A stretch of 62,409 nucleotides of DNA from Bacteroidales bacterium (GCA_025358455.1 JANYJP010000056.1:1-62409), one strand, 5' to 3'. Positions 1 through 10,473 are shown, numbered from the stretch's first letter. Program-made: numbers and translations. The notes: a model not told the origin generated them from the sequence alone.

Positions 1-550
1 CTGCAGCGATACACAAATCATTATACATTTCTTCGCCGAAAGCTCTGATCAGCGGTTCTTTAAGAAACTCGTAGAGATACACTTCCTCCTGTTCGCCTGT
101 ATTTCGAGCAGGTGAACATATTGCAAGTTCTTCATAGTTGACAGCCCTGAAATCAGAGAAATATTTGACGCGTGCAGGAAAAAGGTGACATGACAGAGGT
201 TTCCGGAAGTTGACTTTACCTTCAGACCAGGCTTGTTCTATCCCACACATGAAGATATCATCTTTTAAAATTGCGTAAGCACATTCCTCATTACCAATCA
301 ATGGGGTTACCTTCTCATTTTCAAAGTCAGTGATGCTTCTTCCCTTTTCTTCAATTACCTTTATCCCTTCAGGTCTGAGGTATGGCTTTACCCGGCTCCA
401 GATATCTTCAAGTATTTTAGCTTCTTCATTACTTAACGGGGCTCCGGAGTCACCATCTCTGCAACAATTGCCCATACATAATGGCAGGTTACATCTGAAT
501 TTCTTTTCGAGAATGTCGAAACTGAATATTGTATCGTCGATTCTGAGCAT
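1..550 (-). CDS. DUF3109 family protein, 3' end cut by window edge
   Basis: This reading frame starts at an ATG whose first base is 550 and runs off the left edge after about 183 codons, so the C-terminus is missing. It is cysteine-rich: a CNLPLCMGNCC cluster lies near residue 20, followed by single cysteines in EECAY, MCGIE, LSCHLFP and AICSPA contexts. The layout and the GDSGAPL motif after the cluster match the DUF3109 proteins common in Bacteroidota, which resemble the YkgJ/UPF0153 zinc- or iron-binding cysteine proteins. A metal-binding role is an inference from the cysteines; the function is unknown. It starts 9 bases after the gpmI stop on the same strand, so the two genes are probably co-transcribed. 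Confidence 0.8.
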   Translation of the reverse strand, partial: MLRIDDTIFSFDILEKKFRCNLPLCMGNCCRDGDSGAPLSNEEAKILEDIWSRVKPYLRPEGIKVIEEKGRSITDFENEKVTPLIGNEECAYAILKDDIFMCGIEQAWSEGKVNFRKPLSCHLFPARVKYFSDFRAVNYEELAICSPARNTGEQEEVYLYEFLKEPLIRAFGEEMYNDLCIAA

Positions 551-559
551 AATAAAGAT

Positions 560-2080
560 CTACACCAGCACCTTCCCGGTCATTTCTTCAGGAATGCCAA
601 TACCCATAATAGTAAGCAGTGTGGGAGCAACATCAGCAAGGATCCCCTCCTTTATCTTTTTATAATGTTCACTTACAAGAATTATCGGAACTGGGTTAAG
701 CGAATGAGCCGTATTCGGTGACCCATCAGGATTAACTGCCATATCTGCATTTCCATGATCGGCAATGATTATTACGTCAAATCCTGCAGAATGTGCTGCT
801 TTGATTACAGCTCCGGCACATTCATCCACCGTTGCTACAGCTTTCTTTATTGCTTCATATACCCCGGTATGGCCAACCATATCGCCGTTTGCGAAATTAA
901 GACAGATGAAATCAAATTTCCCGGATTCTATCTCTTTAATAACTGCATCTTTTACACCATAGGCGCTCATCTCAGGCTGCAGATCATATGTTGCCACCTT
1001 TGGCGATGGGATCATAATTCTTTCTTCATTCTTAAACTTTTCCTCCCTTCCTCCTGAGAAGAAGAATGTGACATGCGCGTATTTTTCTGTTTCTGCTATC
1101 CTTAGCTGACGTTTTCCTGCTGCTGCAAGCACCTCTCCGATAGTATCTTTAGCATTATCCTTATCGTAAATAATATGAAGCCCTTTAAATGTAGCGTCAT
1201 AAGGCGTCATTGTGCAATAGTAAAGTGGTATGGTTTTCATACCATTTTCAGGCATGTCTTTCTGTGTCAGTGCAATTGTCAGTTCTTTTGTCCTGTCGTT
1301 TCTGAAATTGAAGAATACAATTACATCTCCCTCCTTTACCTTTCCGATCGCGTCCCCATTCGCGTCAATAATCACAATTGGTTTCATGAACTCATCTGTG
1401 ACACCTGCATTATATGACTCCTGCATTCCATCAATAATATTTACTGCAGGGGTTCCTTTACCACTTACTATCAGATCATAAGCCTCTTTTATCCTCTCCC
1501 ATCGCTTGTCCCGGTCCATGGCATAATATCGACCTATGAAAGATGCAACCCGTCCGTTTGACTTCTTAAGATGATCCAACAAGTTCTTCACATAACCTAT
1601 ACCGCTTCTGGGGTCCGTATCCCGTCCATCGCCAAATGCATGTATAAAGACATTTTTCAGGTCATAAGCCATCGTCATGTCGCATAGCGAATAGAGATGT
1701 TTGTCAAGTGAATGTACTCCTCCGTCGGACATTAATCCCAGAAAATGTACCTGCTTATTATTATCCCGTGCATAAGAGAATGCATCTATAAGTACCTTAT
1801 TCTTTCTGAGATCTCCTGTCTTGCATTCCTTGTTAATTTTTACCAGATCCTGGTAGATTATTCTTCCGGCGCCTATATTAAGATGGCCCACTTCAGAATT
1901 ACCCATCTGGCCATCCGGCAAACCAACATCCTCCCCTGAGGCATGAAGGATGGAATTGGCATAGTGGTTTTTATAGTAAGTGATGTTTGGTGTTGGCGCC
2001 TGGCTTATTACATCCGATCTGGATCCGTCACCGATTCCCCAACCATCGAGTATCATTAAAAATGCTTTTGTGTTCTTCAT
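560..2080 (-). CDS. gpmI: 2,3-bisphosphoglycerate-independent phosphoglycerate mutase
   Basis: Interconverts 3-phosphoglycerate and 2-phosphoglycerate in glycolysis and gluconeogenesis, in the cytosol, using two Mn ions and a phosphoserine intermediate. The protein is 506 residues, the usual length of the family. The N-terminal LDGWGIGD motif carries the first metal-binding Asp, S62 in QMGNSEVGH is the expected phosphorylated serine, and IIADHGNAD near the C-terminus is the alkaline-phosphatase-superfamily metal motif. [10 protein letters not shown] and [15 protein letters not shown] are further iPGM signatures. The ATG at 2080 lies 38 bases downstream of the hairpin that ends the preceding operon. 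The gene is probably transcribed with the DUF3109 gene that follows. No exact TAnnTTTG element was found in the short upstream gap. Confidence 0.97.
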   Translation of the reverse strand: MKNTKAFLMILDGWGIGDGSRSDVISQAPTPNITYYKNHYANSILHASGEDVGLPDGQMGNSEVGHLNIGAGRIIYQDLVKINKECKTGDLRKNKVLIDAFSYARDNNKQVHFLGLMSDGGVHSLDKHLYSLCDMTMAYDLKNVFIHAFGDGRDTDPRSGIGYVKNLLDHLKKSNGRVASFIGRYYAMDRDKRWERIKEAYDLIVSGKGTPAVNIIDGMQESYNAGVTDEFMKPIVIIDANGDAIGKVKEGDVIVFFNFRNDRTKELTIALTQKDMPENGMKTIPLYYCTMTPYDATFKGLHIIYDKDNAKDTIGEVLAAAGKRQLRIAETEKYAHVTFFFSGGREEKFKNEERIMIPSPKVATYDLQPEMSAYGVKDAVIKEIESGKFDFICLNFANGDMVGHTGVYEAIKKAVATVDECAGAVIKAAHSAGFDVIIIADHGNADMAVNPDGSPNTAHSLNPVPIILVSEHYKKIKEGILADVAPTLLTIMGIGIPEEMTGKVLV

Positions 2081-2105
2081 ATTACAAATGGCTAAATAAA
2101 TACAT

Positions 2106-2139
2106 AAACATAAAAGAAGGTACCCTTGTTCAGGGTACC
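2106..2139 (-). terminator. Intrinsic terminator of the six-gene operon
   Basis: A perfect 8-bp inverted repeat (GGTACCCT at 2119-2126, AGGGTACC at 2132-2139) encloses a 5-base loop. Read on the minus strand it is followed by a T-rich tail, TTCTTTTATG, over 2109-2118. It sits 35 bases downstream of the stop of the giant secreted protein (2175) and upstream of gpmI. It therefore plausibly ends the operon that begins at 18621. Confidence 0.7.
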
Positions 2140-2174
2140 GGATTCGGGTGCGAATTTAGTTAAAAATTAAGACT

Positions 2175-5100
2175 CTATTTCCCTGTTATTACCAGTTTCT
2201 TAAACGCGAAGTCAATGCCATTCATAGAAACCCTTACAAGATAAATACCACCTCTCAGACCCGGATTTTCAATTGTGAAATCCAATGATCCTGGTCCTGC
2301 TTTATAAGAATTTACCTGCAGTCCACGAAAATCATATATTATAATATCAGCTTCTGTTGTAAGCGGTTTCTCAAAAGCGATAGTTATTTTATCGCGGGCA
2401 GGATTAGGATATAGGGCAAAAGCACCCGGTTTACCCAGGCCCGGGTCTTCTATGCCAACTATAACATTTGGTTTGATTACCGAGAATGCCTGGTAAATTT
2501 CCTTAGTAACAGCATTCTGCAGAAACGCGACAATCTCAATATCTGACGCACGCAGTATCTTCTCCACAGGCCAGGTTTTTTCAGCAATTGAAACAACTTC
2601 ACCTTTAGTCCAGCTGTTCTTCATGATTATTCCACCTGCATCAGGGACGAACTTTCTGAAAACGTTGTAAAAGATTTTTTCACCCTGAGCACCTGTGTAA
2701 TTGTCTTTGTTTTCCTTTTCAGTCACAGCCAGGAACAGAGCAAGATTATCTGCATTTATGTCTTCAAGGGCTGTAATCTGACCTTTGATTGACAAAATAC
2801 CTCCGGAAATAACCGGATCAAGAGATATAGCAAACTTTGAATTGATAAGACTCCGCTTTGTAATATCGTTGTTGTCAATTTTAGCAATATCATCATCATA
2901 GATGTTCGCGAAATCTTTTTTTGTCCCTCCGTCTAAAAAAGTATAAGGAGCACGCATTAAACCGTAAAACAGTATTCTTGCACTTGCATCTCCGGGATTA
3001 TAATCATAAAATGGATCAGGGCCCGGGAAATTAGTATGGTATTGTATATTTATCATATCTCCCTTTTTACCCGACGAAATTGCATTTACCAGGGTATTGG
3101 CGCTACTGCTTAAATTATCAGACATGTTAGTAAAATGTTCAAGCAAAACGTTTCTCATCCTCTCACCTATCCGGATATCATCAAACGCGATCCCATCCTG
3201 GTCAGAAAAGCCATCTGAGCCGTAGGCTATTCTGAATTTCACATCAGATTTCCCTTTTAATTCATCAAGTGTATGGCCTGATTCGATCCAGTGCTTATCA
3301 GGCGTTCCCATATTTGTCCATCCCAGCTGGTCGCCACCCGGTCGTCCTTTGATTACAGCAGAATTAAACCATTCTATGCCATCGTTGAGAGTACCTAAAT
3401 ATTGCCAGGTACGTTCATCTCCAATCTTATACTGAAGCGCAGAACCATCCCTTTCCCTGGTAAATCTTCTCCATTGTTTAAATCTTATTACCGGCCTTTC
3501 AGAATTTGTAAAATCAAAGCATGGTGATACAATTGAAGACGATTCGATTTTTGGTACGGTCAGACTATAACCTGTAAACCATGCGTTTTTACCTGAGGCT
3601 GCGCTGTCGATCACCGGCCTGTCAGGGGTACCAAATAACCATGAGTTGGCTGTTGATTCTCCTTTTACCCAACCCCCTTTTCCTGTTTCAAAGTTCTGGA
3701 AATAACCATCCGATGGAATTGGAATCGAAGGACGTATATAAACAGCTTTAAAGGCTGTATCAGAACAATTTATATAGTTTGTTTTTACTATATAGCGGAA
3801 ATTGAGATATCCCGTATCGGTCTTAATATATTTTGTGTTCTTACCCGTACTAAACTCCGGTCCATTAAGAAGGCTCCAACTTCTTGATACTATCAGAGTC
3901 GGCGACGTTGTTGAATCAAACAGGCTTATCGAATCGTTTGGGTGCATGCAATCTTTTTTCCAGTAGAAATCTGCCCTGGGCTTAACTCCAAAATCAATAT
4001 TCAGATCTTTACTGGCCGCGCAATTGTTTACAGTAGTTGCAGTAAGCGATACTTTATGAAAACTACCAGTTCTATAAAGATAGCCGGCATATTTTTCAGG
4101 GCTTGTCTGAGAACCGCCTTCATCACTAAATTCCCATAACCATGACTCTATAGGACTTACTGAGGTAGTATTATTGATGAAGAAAGTGGTATCAGTATTG
4201 CTTTCAATACACACATCACGGGGTATAAATGATACTTTTGGCGCCGGGTAAATTGTAATCGGTATAGTTGTATATGTTGAACAACCAGTTTTCTGATTAG
4301 TGTAAACATATGTAACAGATGTACTTCCGGTTGCTTTTAAAGGATCGAGATAACCCCCTGTTACAGGACCGGCAAAAACGCCTCCGTTTATGGATGTAAA
4401 TAGCTCAAACGGAGCAATATTATTGCATATCAGCTGATCTGGGGAAAGATTTCTTATTACAACCTGACCTAAACTATCAACGTTAACCTTTGTAGATATA
4501 CTATAATCAATTCCGTCCCATTTATACGAGAAGGTCAGAGTATCCATACCTGACCCGGCATCATTTACTTTATAATATGCATTGAGGGCGCCCGGAGTAT
4601 AGATTAACGATTTCTTTGTATTTATAAAACCAGTAATTGTTACACCTGCAGGTAATGATGAGACTTTAACATTATATGTGGTATCACTGGAACAAATAAC
4701 CGAAGGAATACCAGAAAATTCACCCTTGGCTTTTCTGATTGTTGTTTTTTTACCCAGAGTTTTAAAACAATTATTTGCATCGGTTATACTATAAGTAATC
4801 TCATATTCTCCAAGTCCTGCCAGGGCAGGAAAAAATTTATTCCCGGAGACACCGTTTCCGCTAAATACTCCGCCAGTTTGTATTGGGACCAGAGGTATTT
4901 CTCCCCCATCAATATTGCAGGTCGGACTCAGAGCAAATGATGGATCAGGTAATGGATTTAATGTTACATCTTTTGGAAGAACAGCACTATAGCAACCTGC
5001 TAAAGACTTGTACCGGTAAGTTATAGGGTATGAATGCCCGGCCAACCCGAGTGCAGGATCCATGTTTGCTGAAGTTACTTTTTCATCCGATAAAATATCA

Positions 5101-8100
5101 CCTGACCATATGGCAGTTCCACCAGGAGGGTATACACCTTCAACTGAAATATATATTTTTGGTTCACTTAAGCAATATGACGCATCGAGGTTTATAATCT
5201 TCATTGCTTCCCCGACTGAATCAATAACGAACGGCTGACTTATCCGAAAACGCGTACCCAATAAATCGGAATATGAAAAATATAAAGTATCTGCATTTTC
5301 CCCCGGACTCATTTTACCCGGATCAATAATTGCTGTGATACCAGTTTGACTGATAAGCCCTTTTGGATTAGTCAGTTTGAAAAGATAGCTGTCTGAACCC
5401 ACCGGGATATTGGAAACGGTTATTACATCTTCCCCACTATCATGGCAATATAACGGTTCAAAGCCGTCGAAATAGGCAACGTTTGGCTTTACATTAACTT
5501 GCTTTGTTGACTGTTGAGAACAATTATGTGTAGGGCTTAAAATATTAAGCAGGTAAGCTAAAGTATGAGGACTACCAATAGTTTCTGCAATTCTGGGAGA
5601 AAAAATCCCGCCACTTACTCCTGGTCCGGAAAATACACCACCTGTTTCATTAGCAGTTAAAACCACATCGCTTTCTGCCACACTGTAATTGTCTTTTAAC
5701 AAGGCGATCCGTGCGAGACGAATACTCGTTACCATAGCACCGGTTCTGGCAGGAATGTTGGATGATACCGGAGTTACAGAAAAAGTAATGTCTGCATCAG
5801 TATCAATATCTTCAGTCTGTTTCAGAATGTAATGAATTCCCGTAGCGCCAATTATAGGTATTCCATTTCTGTTCCAGTGATGTTCCGAAGTCCCTTCAGA
5901 CTTATGGAAATTGTAATAATATTTCCCCGTTAGCGTCTGACCTGCAGTCCTTATCCCGTCAATGCAAACATCTTTTGCTTCCGGAACACCCGTGACAGGG
6001 TCAACGACTATGGATGTTTCAGCACTCTTTACAGCGGATCCGGCAGAAGGGTAGGCTGTTCCCGAGGAAACAGGAGTAACCTCCAATGTAATCTTATATC
6101 CTTCATCATCAGAGGTTAAAACATATGAAATACTGGTAGCCCCGGGAATCGGATCGGTCGGGTTCCTTAACCATCTGAAAGATGATGTCCCCTGAAGATC
6201 ACCATCAATATCATGATAGAGATAGCTGCCGGTAAGGGTAGAGCCTATAGCAGCTGTCCCTGAAATCGTTATGTTATCAGCATATGGTTTTGTATTAGCC
6301 GGACCATAAGCCGGACTTACTACTTCATCCCCTGTGGCAGTTCCCGAGATTGCTTTTGGTGTAACATGAAATATAAAATAATTACCCTGTTCTGTCATCC
6401 CTACCGAATGAGCAATACCGGTCTCTCCTGAAATTGTCGTATATGGGTCTCCTAAGGTATTTGCCGAATACCATTGATATGATGATGCGCTTTCAGTATC
6501 ACCTTCAGTGTCTGAATAAATATAATGACCAGTCAATACTCCATTTACATTCAATGATCCTGTTATTGAAACTGAGGCAGCAACGGGTTTATCATTGGTA
6601 ACCAGTCCCATCCAGGTTCCGGTTTTTACCATAATTCCCTCCGGGATACCAGCCTGTGCAAAAGGTATTACTGAAAAACCAATATACTTACCAATTTCAT
6701 TATTAGTAAGCAGGTATGATATTGAAGTTGCACCGCCAATTGTTGCAGATCCTGCCCCGGTTGCACTTGTTCCGGTGTACCACTGATAGGTTGATGTCGC
6801 TTCAAGATCACCCTCAGTATCTGAATATTGATAATGTCCGGTAATAACATTCCCAACTTTGGCTAATCCGGTAATTAATACATTTGTTGCCACCGGAGGA
6901 TTATCGGTAACCGGACCGATCCATATGGTCGGTACGGAAATGCCCGGGGTAGTACCGGATAAGGCTTTAGGTGTTACTTTGAAACGGATATATTTATCCC
7001 TTTCATTTTTGGTGAGTATATATGTTTTTGTTGTAGCCCCGGTTATTATAACAGATCCTGAACCTGAAGCATTATCTGCCCTGTACCATTCGTAAATTGT
7101 ACCGCCTTCCGGGTCACTTTCTGTATCAGAATACACGTATTCACCTGTAATTGTATTGGTTACCTTTAGCAATCCGGATATTGAAACACTGCTTGCGACA
7201 GGCTTCTCATTAGAAGCAACCGGACCGGCCCAACCTATACTTGAAACGGTGCTCAAAAGGATTGTTCCATCCGACAGTTTTACCCTGACCTGAATAAATT
7301 TGCCCACCTCTGAGGAGGAAAGAACAAGAGTTTTGTCTTCTCCTGTCTTTGTAGTAATAAATGCAGATCCCGATCCTCCGCTGTTATTTGCCCTGTACCA
7401 GGAAATTTCGGTTAAGGATAAAATCTCGGGAAAACAGGGACCTGGTGTGTAATCATATGATACTGTTAAAGTGGCAAATTCTTTCAGGGAACCGTTGATT
7501 TGAACATTGTCAGGCAATGGTTTTGTAATAACTGTTAATGATTTACTTGCCGTTTTTAGACCACAAAATCCTCCGCTGGTAGTTAAAGTTAAGGTTACCG
7601 GGGAAGTGAAAGCTGCTGATGCAGTATAAGTTGCAGTTCCGGGTGTGGAACCTCCGTTGCCTGTAAAGCTTCCCCCTGCACTTCCATCAGACCATACGGC
7701 ACCAGTAGCTCCTCCTCCGAATGACCCTCCTAAAGCAGCTGATGTTCCTTCCTGGCAAATATTACTCAGTACGCCACCTTCGTTAACGGTAGGGTTTTGA
7801 TTTACCGTAATCTGTTTAGTGACAGTTGTTCCGGCGCATGCTCCCCCTATTGAGGTCAGGGTTAAAGTAACCAGTGAAGGAGCAGAAGCCGAGGCTGTGA
7901 AAGTTGCTAATCCAGGGGTACTTCCTTCGTTATTTGCAAAGGTGCCTCCCGGGTCATCAGATGACCAGGTTGCACCGGTGGATGTGTCTCCAAATGAACC
8001 TCCCAATACATCAGAGGTACCACCCTGACAAATTGCAGTCATCGCTCCGCCAGCAGTTACACATTGACCTGTCATCCTGATTGTGAACAGGGACAGTATT

Positions 8101-8129
8101 AATATCAATATAAAAGATTGTCTTCTCAT
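2175..8129 (-). CDS. Giant secreted multi-repeat protein with T9SS sorting domain
   Basis: This is a 1984-residue exported protein with a signal peptide at residues 1 to ~21 (ending MTGQ). In order it shows two ~95-residue glycine-rich repeats (GGSFG...STPG), six Ig-like repeats of about 100 residues (~205-815, marked by SxSISG...LTGxYxYSDTEGD...YxWY), and further GGVFSGPGVSGG-type repeats. After these come a PKD-like segment (SWLWEFSDEGG) and a MAM/jelly-roll-like segment (FETGKGGWVKG). Next is a segment starting LLEHFTNMSDN that resembles Omp28-type thioredoxin-like outer-membrane proteins. The C-terminal ~75 residues form a type A T9SS sorting domain (LYPNPARDKITI...GGIYLVRV). It is likely exported through the OM by T9SS and displayed on or released from the surface. 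It is the last gene of the operon, 49 bases after the lipoprotein gene. The ligand is unknown; an adhesive or scaffold role is an inference from the architecture. Confidence 0.9.
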   Translation of the reverse strand: MRRQSFILILILSLFTIRMTGQCVTAGGAMTAICQGGTSDVLGGSFGDTSTGATWSSDDPGGTFANNEGSTPGLATFTASASAPSLVTLTLTSIGGACAGTTVTKQITVNQNPTVNEGGVLSNICQEGTSAALGGSFGGGATGAVWSDGSAGGSFTGNGGSTPGTATYTASAAFTSPVTLTLTTSGGFCGLKTASKSLTVITKPLPDNVQINGSLKEFATLTVSYDYTPGPCFPEILSLTEISWYRANNSGGSGSAFITTKTGEDKTLVLSSSEVGKFIQVRVKLSDGTILLSTVSSIGWAGPVASNEKPVASSVSISGLLKVTNTITGEYVYSDTESDPEGGTIYEWYRADNASGSGSVIITGATTKTYILTKNERDKYIRFKVTPKALSGTTPGISVPTIWIGPVTDNPPVATNVLITGLAKVGNVITGHYQYSDTEGDLEATSTYQWYTGTSATGAGSATIGGATSISYLLTNNEIGKYIGFSVIPFAQAGIPEGIMVKTGTWMGLVTNDKPVAASVSITGSLNVNGVLTGHYIYSDTEGDTESASSYQWYSANTLGDPYTTISGETGIAHSVGMTEQGNYFIFHVTPKAISGTATGDEVVSPAYGPANTKPYADNITISGTAAIGSTLTGSYLYHDIDGDLQGTSSFRWLRNPTDPIPGATSISYVLTSDDEGYKITLEVTPVSSGTAYPSAGSAVKSAETSIVVDPVTGVPEAKDVCIDGIRTAGQTLTGKYYYNFHKSEGTSEHHWNRNGIPIIGATGIHYILKQTEDIDTDADITFSVTPVSSNIPARTGAMVTSIRLARIALLKDNYSVAESDVVLTANETGGVFSGPGVSGGIFSPRIAETIGSPHTLAYLLNILSPTHNCSQQSTKQVNVKPNVAYFDGFEPLYCHDSGEDVITVSNIPVGSDSYLFKLTNPKGLISQTGITAIIDPGKMSPGENADTLYFSYSDLLGTRFRISQPFVIDSVGEAMKIINLDASYCLSEPKIYISVEGVYPPGGTAIWSGDILSDEKVTSANMDPALGLAGHSYPITYRYKSLAGCYSAVLPKDVTLNPLPDPSFALSPTCNIDGGEIPLVPIQTGGVFSGNGVSGNKFFPALAGLGEYEITYSITDANNCFKTLGKKTTIRKAKGEFSGIPSVICSSDTTYNVKVSSLPAGVTITGFINTKKSLIYTPGALNAYYKVNDAGSGMDTLTFSYKWDGIDYSISTKVNVDSLGQVVIRNLSPDQLICNNIAPFELFTSINGGVFAGPVTGGYLDPLKATGSTSVTYVYTNQKTGCSTYTTIPITIYPAPKVSFIPRDVCIESNTDTTFFINNTTSVSPIESWLWEFSDEGGSQTSPEKYAGYLYRTGSFHKVSLTATTVNNCAASKDLNIDFGVKPRADFYWKKDCMHPNDSISLFDSTTSPTLIVSRSWSLLNGPEFSTGKNTKYIKTDTGYLNFRYIVKTNYINCSDTAFKAVYIRPSIPIPSDGYFQNFETGKGGWVKGESTANSWLFGTPDRPVIDSAASGKNAWFTGYSLTVPKIESSSIVSPCFDFTNSERPVIRFKQWRRFTRERDGSALQYKIGDERTWQYLGTLNDGIEWFNSAVIKGRPGGDQLGWTNMGTPDKHWIESGHTLDELKGKSDVKFRIAYGSDGFSDQDGIAFDDIRIGERMRNVLLEHFTNMSDNLSSSANTLVNAISSGKKGDMINIQYHTNFPGPDPFYDYNPGDASARILFYGLMRAPYTFLDGGTKKDFANIYDDDIAKIDNNDITKRSLINSKFAISLDPVISGGILSIKGQITALEDINADNLALFLAVTEKENKDNYTGAQGEKIFYNVFRKFVPDAGGIIMKNSWTKGEVVSIAEKTWPVEKILRASDIEIVAFLQNAVTKEIYQAFSVIKPNVIVGIEDPGLGKPGAFALYPNPARDKITIAFEKPLTTEADIIIYDFRGLQVNSYKAGPGSLDFTIENPGLRGGIYLVRVSMNGIDFAFKKLVITGK
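5690..7517 (-). repeat. Six tandem Ig-like repeat units in the giant protein
   Basis: Residues ~205-815 contain six units of roughly 100 residues. Each opens with a variant of VSISGxLKVxxTLTG, followed by YxYSDTEGD, an aromatic YxWYRA motif, GATxxxYxLTxNE and a closing YIxFxVTPxA. Units 2 to 5 are the most alike; units 1 and 6 are more divergent. Such arrays usually form rod-like stalks in surface proteins. Confidence 0.8.
7532..8066 (-). repeat. Two tandem ~95-residue glycine-rich units
   Basis: Just after the signal peptide two units repeat the same series of motifs: AICQGGTSDVLGGSFG, then TGATWSSDDPGGTF, then GSTPGLATFTASA, then LTLTSIGG. The second copy reads NICQEGTSAALGGSFG and so on. 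Each unit has a conserved Cys near both ends, consistent with a small disulfide-linked beta domain. Confidence 0.75.
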
Positions 8130-8178
8130 TTTATTATTATTCTGGAGTTATTCCCGGCATTAGATAATCTTTGATTTA

Positions 8179-9411
8179 TCAAAATCTGAATTTGAGTAAG
8201 CTGATCATGGAATTGTTTTCATAACTGTTTTTGCCAACAGCGATGATATCATCTCCGTCAGATATAATATCGTATGCTACCTGTGACCCTGTACCACCTT
8301 CAACTTTAATCTTACCTTCCACAAAATTGCCATCAGCATCTGTTGAAAAAACGAGCATCCTGGCAGAAGAACCGGTTCCATATTGTCCGGCCATCAGGTA
8401 TGAATTTATTTTATACCTGCATATTGCTTTAAGTGAAAATGAAGATTTAGCTGTCAACGATGGCTCGATATCGATGGCATGTTCAGAGACAGGCCCGGCA
8501 TTGATATTTGAAGATATCGACCAAACATATCCCGATTGTTCATCTCCATCATTTCCAATTGTACCGGCCACAAAATATCCATCACTCAAAACCTCAATAT
8601 CAGCTGCAGACTCGTCTTTTACACCGCCAAGTATTCTGAATTGGGTAGCGCTAAAATCTGCATTAACCCTGAGAAGAAAAATGTTATTCCCGGCCTGTTC
8701 AGATTTTGGTTTGTCCGATCTGTCGGTTGTTCCCACTACTATGTACCCTCCATTTATGTCATTCCGGAGGACTTTGCCTTCATCATTTCCAATAAATCCG
8801 GTAGCCACTGGTAACCCAACAGATTCCAGGTTTTCATTGATCCTGACAAGAAGAATATCTTTTTTACCTGCCGCATTACCTGTAAAATCTGTGGATGGTT
8901 CACGCTTCTTATCAGTTGTTCCGAGTATCAGAAATCCCTCCTGCGTTTTAATAATATCCGTTCCATATTGGTTGCCATCACTACTAAAGATCTTCTGCAG
9001 TAAGATTTTCCCTTTGTTATCAAGTTTAACAACAAGAATATCCTGTTGCGTTTTGGTACTATTTACATAACCTGTACAAATTATTGATCCATCGGTAAGT
9101 GCAAGAACTTTTGATGCTATGGCAGTAATTGAGTCCCCCAGAATAATTCTTTCCCCGATCATATTACCATCGGAAGAAGTTTTGATTACACCAAATCTTT
9201 TTGCAGATCCTGTGATATAATTACTTACGTCGCGTTTTATTTCGGTAAGCTGACCGGCAATAACATAGCCATTTTCAACCTTTGCCACACTGTACCCGAT
9301 ATCTTCGTATGCATCGCCATAGTACTTCAGAATTACTTCATTTGTATCCGGAGTTTTTTCACAGGCCGAAAGAATCATAACAAAAAGCATAACAAGATAT
9401 TTCCGTGACAT
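8179..9411 (-). CDS. Exported lipoprotein with beta-propeller-like repeats
   Basis: A 410-residue protein with a lipoprotein signal peptide ending LSAC, so Cys17 should be lipidated and anchor the protein to a membrane. The body repeats a pattern of GYVIAGQLTE / GFLILGTTD / GYIVVGTTD / GYFVAGTI strands followed by a hydrophobic segment such as ILLVRIN. This is typical of blade-like repeats in Bacteroidota propeller lipoproteins. No catalytic motif is visible. It starts only 3 bases after the stop of the OM barrel gene and lies 49 bases before the giant T9SS protein. It probably belongs to the same surface complex; that is inferred from gene order. The exact fold is not certain. Confidence 0.8.
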   Translation of the reverse strand: MSRKYLVMLFVMILSACEKTPDTNEVILKYYGDAYEDIGYSVAKVENGYVIAGQLTEIKRDVSNYITGSAKRFGVIKTSSDGNMIGERIILGDSITAIASKVLALTDGSIICTGYVNSTKTQQDILVVKLDNKGKILLQKIFSSDGNQYGTDIIKTQEGFLILGTTDKKREPSTDFTGNAAGKKDILLVRINENLESVGLPVATGFIGNDEGKVLRNDINGGYIVVGTTDRSDKPKSEQAGNNIFLLRVNADFSATQFRILGGVKDESAADIEVLSDGYFVAGTIGNDGDEQSGYVWSISSNINAGPVSEHAIDIEPSLTAKSSFSLKAICRYKINSYLMAGQYGTGSSARMLVFSTDADGNFVEGKIKVEGGTGSQVAYDIISDGDDIIAVGKNSYENNSMISLLKFRF

Positions 9412-9414
9412 GTT

Positions 9415-10473
9415 TTACTCCTTTCTTTTTGTAGGTTTATAAAATATCTGAGTATATCCTATGCTGAAATTCAATGAATTAATACGAAAATCATTATCAA
9501 CATAGTAATAGTACCATCTTAGTTCCTCAGCAAGAGGCCCTCCTCTTATTGTCTGGTTAAACAGACCAAAGTCCGATCGTACTTCAGCAAGAATAAATCC
9601 TCCCCGGGTTTTAAATTTGATACCGCCCCCAACCTGGACGAACAGATCCATAAAAATACGGGAATCAGCCCTGTTAATATCAGTTCCTGTGTGTTTGAAG
9701 GGATTATTGATATCAGAAGGCTCGAAAGATGCTTGTGCGGTAGATCCCAGGGTTAACGCCGATCCAATACCGAAACGACCATATGGCGTAAATTTGCCAA
9801 TACTTAATATATTATATGTAATACTCAGTGGTATCTCAATCCTCTTCTGGGTTTCTGTGTATTTTATTTTCCCGAATCCCATGAAATCCTCAACGTTCAT
9901 AAAGGCGATCTGTGAGTACCCGGCTTCAACATTCATTTCAATTTTTTTGTTCAGCCGGAATTTGGCCTCAACAGACGAAAACAGGTTAAGAGCATCAGTA
10001 CTGTAAACACTTTCCCCGGGAACACTGGATGAAGACACCCTATCAATTAAAAAAAGAAATGGCAGGTTTGAACCAAAGTGAAATGAGATCTGAACTACAG
10101 GATTCACTTTGAAATTATTGAAGAGATGAACAAAGCTGGAGTGATCTGTTGGGCTGATTTGATATTCAGGATTTTTTTTAAGAAATGCAAGCATGGTGGA
10201 ATCAGCAAGATCAAGCTTCTCTTCAAACAGATACGCCTGAATAAGAAGTTTATAAGCCGTAAGTGATTCCTCACGATTGAAACCCGATTTCATACAATCC
10301 ATAAGCATTGAAGGAACCTGTTCAACCTGTCCTTTATCAAAAAGAGACTGTGCGTTTTTAAGCTTCCCGGCACAACTTCCTGTATCCTGCGAATAACTAA
10401 TTAAAGGTAATAATGAAAAAAGTAAAATATTAAGCAGGTTTAGTTGTATTGTAACCGGTAACTGGATTTTCAT
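9415..10473 (-). CDS. Outer-membrane beta-barrel protein with N-terminal helical domain
   Basis: The frame is open from 10566, but the ATG at 10473 (MKIQLPVTIQ) gives a clean signal peptide ending near ISYSQ and avoids overlapping the upstream gene, leaving 352 residues. After a short Cys-containing helical, TPR-like stretch (~30-110) comes a series of alternating amphipathic strands (VVQISFHFGSN, SSVEAKFRL, MNVEAGYSQI, YGRFGIGSAL, GYTQIFY). This pattern is typical of the outer membrane beta-barrel families of Bacteroidota. The helical part should face the periplasm. Gene order puts it between the STAND-WD40 protein and a lipoprotein, so it could be the OM partner of the signalling proteins. 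No family name is assigned. Confidence 0.75.
   Translation of the reverse strand: MKIQLPVTIQLNLLNILLFSLLPLISYSQDTGSCAGKLKNAQSLFDKGQVEQVPSMLMDCMKSGFNREESLTAYKLLIQAYLFEEKLDLADSTMLAFLKKNPEYQISPTDHSSFVHLFNNFKVNPVVQISFHFGSNLPFLFLIDRVSSSSVPGESVYSTDALNLFSSVEAKFRLNKKIEMNVEAGYSQIAFMNVEDFMGFGKIKYTETQKRIEIPLSITYNILSIGKFTPYGRFGIGSALTLGSTAQASFEPSDINNPFKHTGTDINRADSRIFMDLFVQVGGGIKFKTRGGFILAEVRSDFGLFNQTIRGGPLAEELRWYYYYVDNDFRINSLNFSIGYTQIFYKPTKRKE

Noticed and set aside
8231-9070. A 279-codon plus-strand open frame opposite the lipoprotein gene
   Set aside because: It is antisense to a well-supported gene with signal peptide and repeats, is rich in Ser/Pro as antisense frames often are, and shows no motif.
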